From: Flavobacteriales bacterium UBA1995
GTDB lineage: Bacteria; Bacteroidota; Bacteroidia; Flavobacteriales_D; Sanyastnellaceae
Reading direction: 5' to 3'
DNA length: 7,365 nt
Assembly: GCA_002336475.1 (NCBI GenBank)
Contig: DDCX01000030.1
Location: 62,830 to 70,194, forward strand
The notes beneath the pieces were generated by a model. The model had not been told where the DNA came from and did not search any database. It saw only the letters and a list, made by a program, of their open reading frames with translations. Of this stretch, positions 4,568 through 7,365 are shown one piece after another. Positions within the stretch are counted from its first letter, which is position 1. Each line of letters begins with the position of its first letter. Position numbers and translations under genes: made by a program.

Positions 4568-7365
4568 ATGAACACCACCCTCCGATTCACCTGCCTTTTG
4601 GCCCTGTTGGGCAACGTCTCCACGCCCGTTTCGGCACAAGTGGTTTCGGCAACAAGGAGCGGATTCTCTTGGATCGATTCGGAAAATGTCACGGACATGA
4701 GCTTCGATGCCGGATACACCGCCTACGTGGCAGCCTGGCCCATTTTCGATGAATATCCCGGTCCGGACGCCTTCCAAATGGGACTGGCCAGCTGCTGGAT
4801 GTCGACGCAGCAAACCGGCAATGAGCCCGACCAGTTCTACACCACCATCGAAGGCGGATTGGGCTGGTGGATGGACACCCGGTTCGCCACCCGCATCCCC
4901 AAATTCATCATGGGTGGCGTCTCCCAAAACTTCTTTGCCTGGGCCAATGGTCCAGGTGCGGGGCGGACCGACATGCTCCCCAACGGCCAACGCGACTGGA
5001 GCTCGCCTGGCGGCAAGTACGGCGTGGCCCAGTTGTCGAACCGCCTGGTGTGGGCGCCGGACGGCCTGAACATGGCGCAAGGCCTGAATGGCGAATTGCT
5101 CGGATATGGGTACAACCCATTGCCGCTGATGGACCCGTTGACCGAGACCAGCGGACAGGACATTGCCACTGGCAACCAATGCTGGACGCTCTTCCTAAAC
5201 TCAACCAACTTCAAGGGGCCCGCCACTTTCTTTATGCCCACGTTCTGGACGGAGCCGGTGCTCGAGGACCCTTCGCTTGAGGGGCTCTTCCTGGACACAC
5301 GCCCCGCCAACCCCAACGTGCCGTTTGGGTGGGAACACGCCCTTTCGCCCGCCCTCATTTCGGAGGACGATGAAGGCACCCCCTACGCCAAGATCGAGCA
5401 GATGCAGATGCCCGCCTCCGGAGACGACTACTCCGTGGCTTTGAACGGTGTTTCCGTCTACTCCCGGGACGGCCTGTGGGACGCCATGAACGCCTGGTTT
5501 GATGGAGGCACTGCGGTGCCTACCGAAGCCATGCAGAACGGCTCCCAAAGTGTGTCCTTCACGAACAACGGAGGCGCCATCGTCGGCGAAATCAGCGGCG
5601 GGGGTGAGGAATACAGCATCGACTTGGACTACCTGGACAACACGATGATGACCTTCGACGCCATGGGGTTTGAGCACGGCCTGGACGCCACAACGTTGCA
5701 GGGGGACGTCTTCCTGCTGCCCGAGTATTTCGAGCTCGGGGCTGACAACCAATGGCATCCCATCTCGGCCGATGCGGTACCCGCATCGACAGCGCTCACC
5801 GCCACTGAGGTGCCCACCAGTCCTCGGCCCGAGACCACCTACCTCACGCCGCTAGAAACGGACTGCGCCTTCCAAGACCCCAATGGCCCTTGGAACAGCC
5901 CCGGCCCGGCTGCAGGACCGTATTATGCCGAATTGGGAGACGGCACCACCGTGACCTACCACTGGTACCGCTTCGTGGACCAACCCGCCATCGTGCACGC
6001 CAACCTGCCCGACTCCGTGCGCGATGAAATGCAGGCGCGGGTAGAGTTGATTCACGCCAACTGGAGCGAGGAAGACGAATACATGGCGCCTCCGACCGCG
6101 GGCAACCTCGCCACCGTCGACCCCGGCGCCATCGTGACGCCCCCCGCCGGAATGGAGGTGGGCTACGTCCCCATCGTCACGCGGCAAGAATCGACCCCCG
6201 AAAAGTTGAGGGTATTCATCCTCGCTGGCCAGTCCAACATGCAGGGCTACGGCAAGATTTACGAAGGTTCGAACGGCGCAGCGGGCATGACTGTCGCCAG
6301 CTTCACGCCGAGCTGCGCCGAAGCTGGGGCAACTTCCTGCGGCTTCACCCTCGACATGTTTGACGGATATGGAGACGGGTGGAACGGTTGGGTCTACGAT
6401 TTCGTGCAAAACGGCGAGGTCGTCGCCTCCGAGACTTTGGCCAGCGGTGATGCTGGATCAGCGACCATCACCCTGCAAAATGGCGTGCCCTGCACGGTCG
6501 AGGTCAACACCGCCGGAGCCTATGGCAATGAGGTGTCCTGGACCCTGAGCGACGCCTCTGGAAACGTGGTCGCGAGCATGGACGGACAGGACGAGAGCTT
6601 CCCCTCCCCCAACACCCTCGTGGATGTGGTGACCAATGATCCCAACGGGGAGTGGTCCATGCTCGGTACCGAGGACGATTGGACCGTGCTTGACGGCGCC
6701 TACCTCTACTTTCCGAATGGCGCTGGCGACACCATCAGGGACCATGTCACCGTCGGTCAGGGCGCCTTTTCAGACCTCATCGGGCCGGAGTTGATGTTTG
6801 CCCACCAGCTGGACACCTACTGCGAGGATCCGGTACTGATCATCAAGACCGCTTGGGGTGGACTCAGCCTCGCCGAAGACTTCCGCCCGCCGTCTGCCGG
6901 TGGTGCAACAGGCCCCTACTACAATGCCATGATCGAGACGGTGGAATCCGTGACGCAAAACCTCGCGACGGAGTTCCCAGAGATTCCCGTGGATGAATTT
7001 GAAATCAGCGGCTTTGCTTGGTTCCAAGGGTGGAACGATGGCGCCAGCGAGGAATTCCTAGACACCTACGAAAGCAACCTTCACCACCTCGTCAACGATG
7101 TGCGCAGCGACCTAAACTTGCCGGAAATGCCCGTGGTCATTTCCAGCTCAGGACACGGAGGCTACGAAGATTTTGGAGGATGGATGGAGGACATCCAAGA
7201 CATCGTTGCGGTGGCCCAAGAAAATGTGGGGTGCAACGATTCAATCTACGGCGGTACGGTCGGCTTTGTGGACACCAAGCCCCTCTGGATCACCATGGCC
7301 GAATCGCCGGATGATGCGGGCTATCACTTTCACAACAACGCCCGCACCTTCCTGAACATCGGCAA
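4568..7365 (+). CDS. Secreted sialate O-acetylesterase (SASA) family protein with inserted YGDGWNG module (3' partial)
   Basis: The frame stays open from the ATG to the window edge, giving at least 932 residues. It is probably an extracellular carbohydrate acetylesterase of the SASA / CE6-like family. A signal peptide spans residues 1-23 (cleavage at VSA|Q). Residues about 24-430 match no family I recognise. Residues about 432-545 form a distinct segment (from DCAFQDPNGPW through GDGTTVTYHWYRFVDQPA to GYVPIVTRQE) that leads directly into the esterase domain. That domain shows LAGQSNM with nucleophile Ser556, KTAWGG (760-765), GFAWFQGWNDG (815-825), and GYHFHNNA with His920 or His922 as probable catalytic His. 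Residues about 570-680 interrupt it with a Cys-containing module carrying YGDGWNG (601-607). An in-frame TGA at 4559-4561 fixes the start. The C-terminus, which may carry a T9SS or dockerin-like signal, lies outside the window. The real substrate need not be sialic acid. Confidence 0.85.
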   Translation, partial: MNTTLRFTCLLALLGNVSTPVSAQVVSATRSGFSWIDSENVTDMSFDAGYTAYVAAWPIFDEYPGPDAFQMGLASCWMSTQQTGNEPDQFYTTIEGGLGWWMDTRFATRIPKFIMGGVSQNFFAWANGPGAGRTDMLPNGQRDWSSPGGKYGVAQLSNRLVWAPDGLNMAQGLNGELLGYGYNPLPLMDPLTETSGQDIATGNQCWTLFLNSTNFKGPATFFMPTFWTEPVLEDPSLEGLFLDTRPANPNVPFGWEHALSPALISEDDEGTPYAKIEQMQMPASGDDYSVALNGVSVYSRDGLWDAMNAWFDGGTAVPTEAMQNGSQSVSFTNNGGAIVGEISGGGEEYSIDLDYLDNTMMTFDAMGFEHGLDATTLQGDVFLLPEYFELGADNQWHPISADAVPASTALTATEVPTSPRPETTYLTPLETDCAFQDPNGPWNSPGPAAGPYYAELGDGTTVTYHWYRFVDQPAIVHANLPDSVRDEMQARVELIHANWSEEDEYMAPPTAGNLATVDPGAIVTPPAGMEVGYVPIVTRQESTPEKLRVFILAGQSNMQGYGKIYEGSNGAAGMTVASFTPSCAEAGATSCGFTLDMFDGYGDGWNGWVYDFVQNGEVVASETLASGDAGSATITLQNGVPCTVEVNTAGAYGNEVSWTLSDASGNVVASMDGQDESFPSPNTLVDVVTNDPNGEWSMLGTEDDWTVLDGAYLYFPNGAGDTIRDHVTVGQGAFSDLIGPELMFAHQLDTYCEDPVLIIKTAWGGLSLAEDFRPPSAGGATGPYYNAMIETVESVTQNLATEFPEIPVDEFEISGFAWFQGWNDGASEEFLDTYESNLHHLVNDVRSDLNLPEMPVVISSSGHGGYEDFGGWMEDIQDIVAVAQENVGCNDSIYGGTVGFVDTKPLWITMAESPDDAGYHFHNNARTFLNIG
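6275..6610 (+). other. YGDGWNG module inserted inside the SASA esterase domain
   Basis: About 112 residues (roughly 570-681) lie between the GQSNMQGYGKIYEG block and the continuing esterase sequence NTLVDVVTNDPNGEW. The insert has Cys583 and Cys591, a CGFTLDMFDGYGDGWNG block, a QNGEVVASETLASG strand region, and VSWTLSDASGNVVASM near its end. This matches a beta-sandwich-like module often seen in secreted Bacteroidota proteins, usually as a separate domain of unknown or possibly adhesive function. The boundaries are estimated from the flanking esterase blocks. Confidence 0.7.

Noticed and set aside
4568..4640. Possible lipoprotein signal because of Cys9 in the signal peptide of the SASA protein
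   Set aside because: The Cys lies within the hydrophobic core rather than after a lipobox, and a normal VSA|Q cleavage site follows.
1..7365. Defence system, CRISPR array, mobile element or RNA gene
   Set aside because: No spaced direct repeats, transposase or integrase motifs, nuclease or helicase signatures, or tRNA/rRNA-like sequence were seen on either strand.

Overview
The window looks like a chromosomal fragment from a free-living, probably aquatic member of the Bacteroidota (Flavobacteriales-like). Three things point there. The first gene ends in a type IX secretion (T9SS) type A sorting domain. The candidate promoters resemble the Bacteroidota -7 box TAnnTTTG, and no gene has a clear Shine-Dalgarno sequence. 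The protein modules (the YGDGWNG domain and paired dockerin-like EF-hand tails) are common in secreted proteins of this group. The coding DNA looks G+C-rich for the group, judged by eye. The taxonomic call is an inference.

Layout: (1) 1-633, plus strand, is the C-terminal part of a secreted PHB-depolymerase/feruloyl-esterase-type hydrolase, cut by the window start. (2) 638-659 is a short inverted repeat between two convergent genes. (3) 661-1134, minus strand, is a small cytoplasmic protein joining a J-domain to a KTSC-like domain. (4) 1135-1657 is a 523-base divergent intergenic region with a promoter candidate, small hairpins and, just before the next start codon, a perfect 11-bp inverted repeat. 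(5) 1658-4459, plus strand, is a 933-residue secreted M60-family (enhancin/mucinase-type) zinc peptidase with a possible lectin-like N-terminal region and a dockerin-like tail. (6) 4460-4567 is a 108-base gap with a second promoter candidate resembling the first. (7) 4568 to the window end, plus strand, is a long secreted sialate O-acetylesterase (SASA) family protein, open at the 3' edge, whose catalytic domain is split by an inserted YGDGWNG module.

Three of the four proteins are extracellular hydrolases (two esterases and one probable glycopeptidase). M60 peptidases of known function cleave O-glycosylated proteins such as mucins, and SASA enzymes remove acetyl groups from sugars. The neighbouring M60 and SASA genes, each preceded by a similar promoter-like motif, could therefore work together on acetylated glycoproteins or polysaccharides outside the cell. 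That is inference: no SusC/SusD pair, sulfatase, glycoside hydrolase or regulator is visible here. The J-domain/KTSC gene is not obviously related to this role. The most notable points are the domain-in-domain esterase, the dockerin-like tail on the peptidase, and the inverted repeat at its translation start. I found no RNA gene, mobile element, CRISPR array or defence system.
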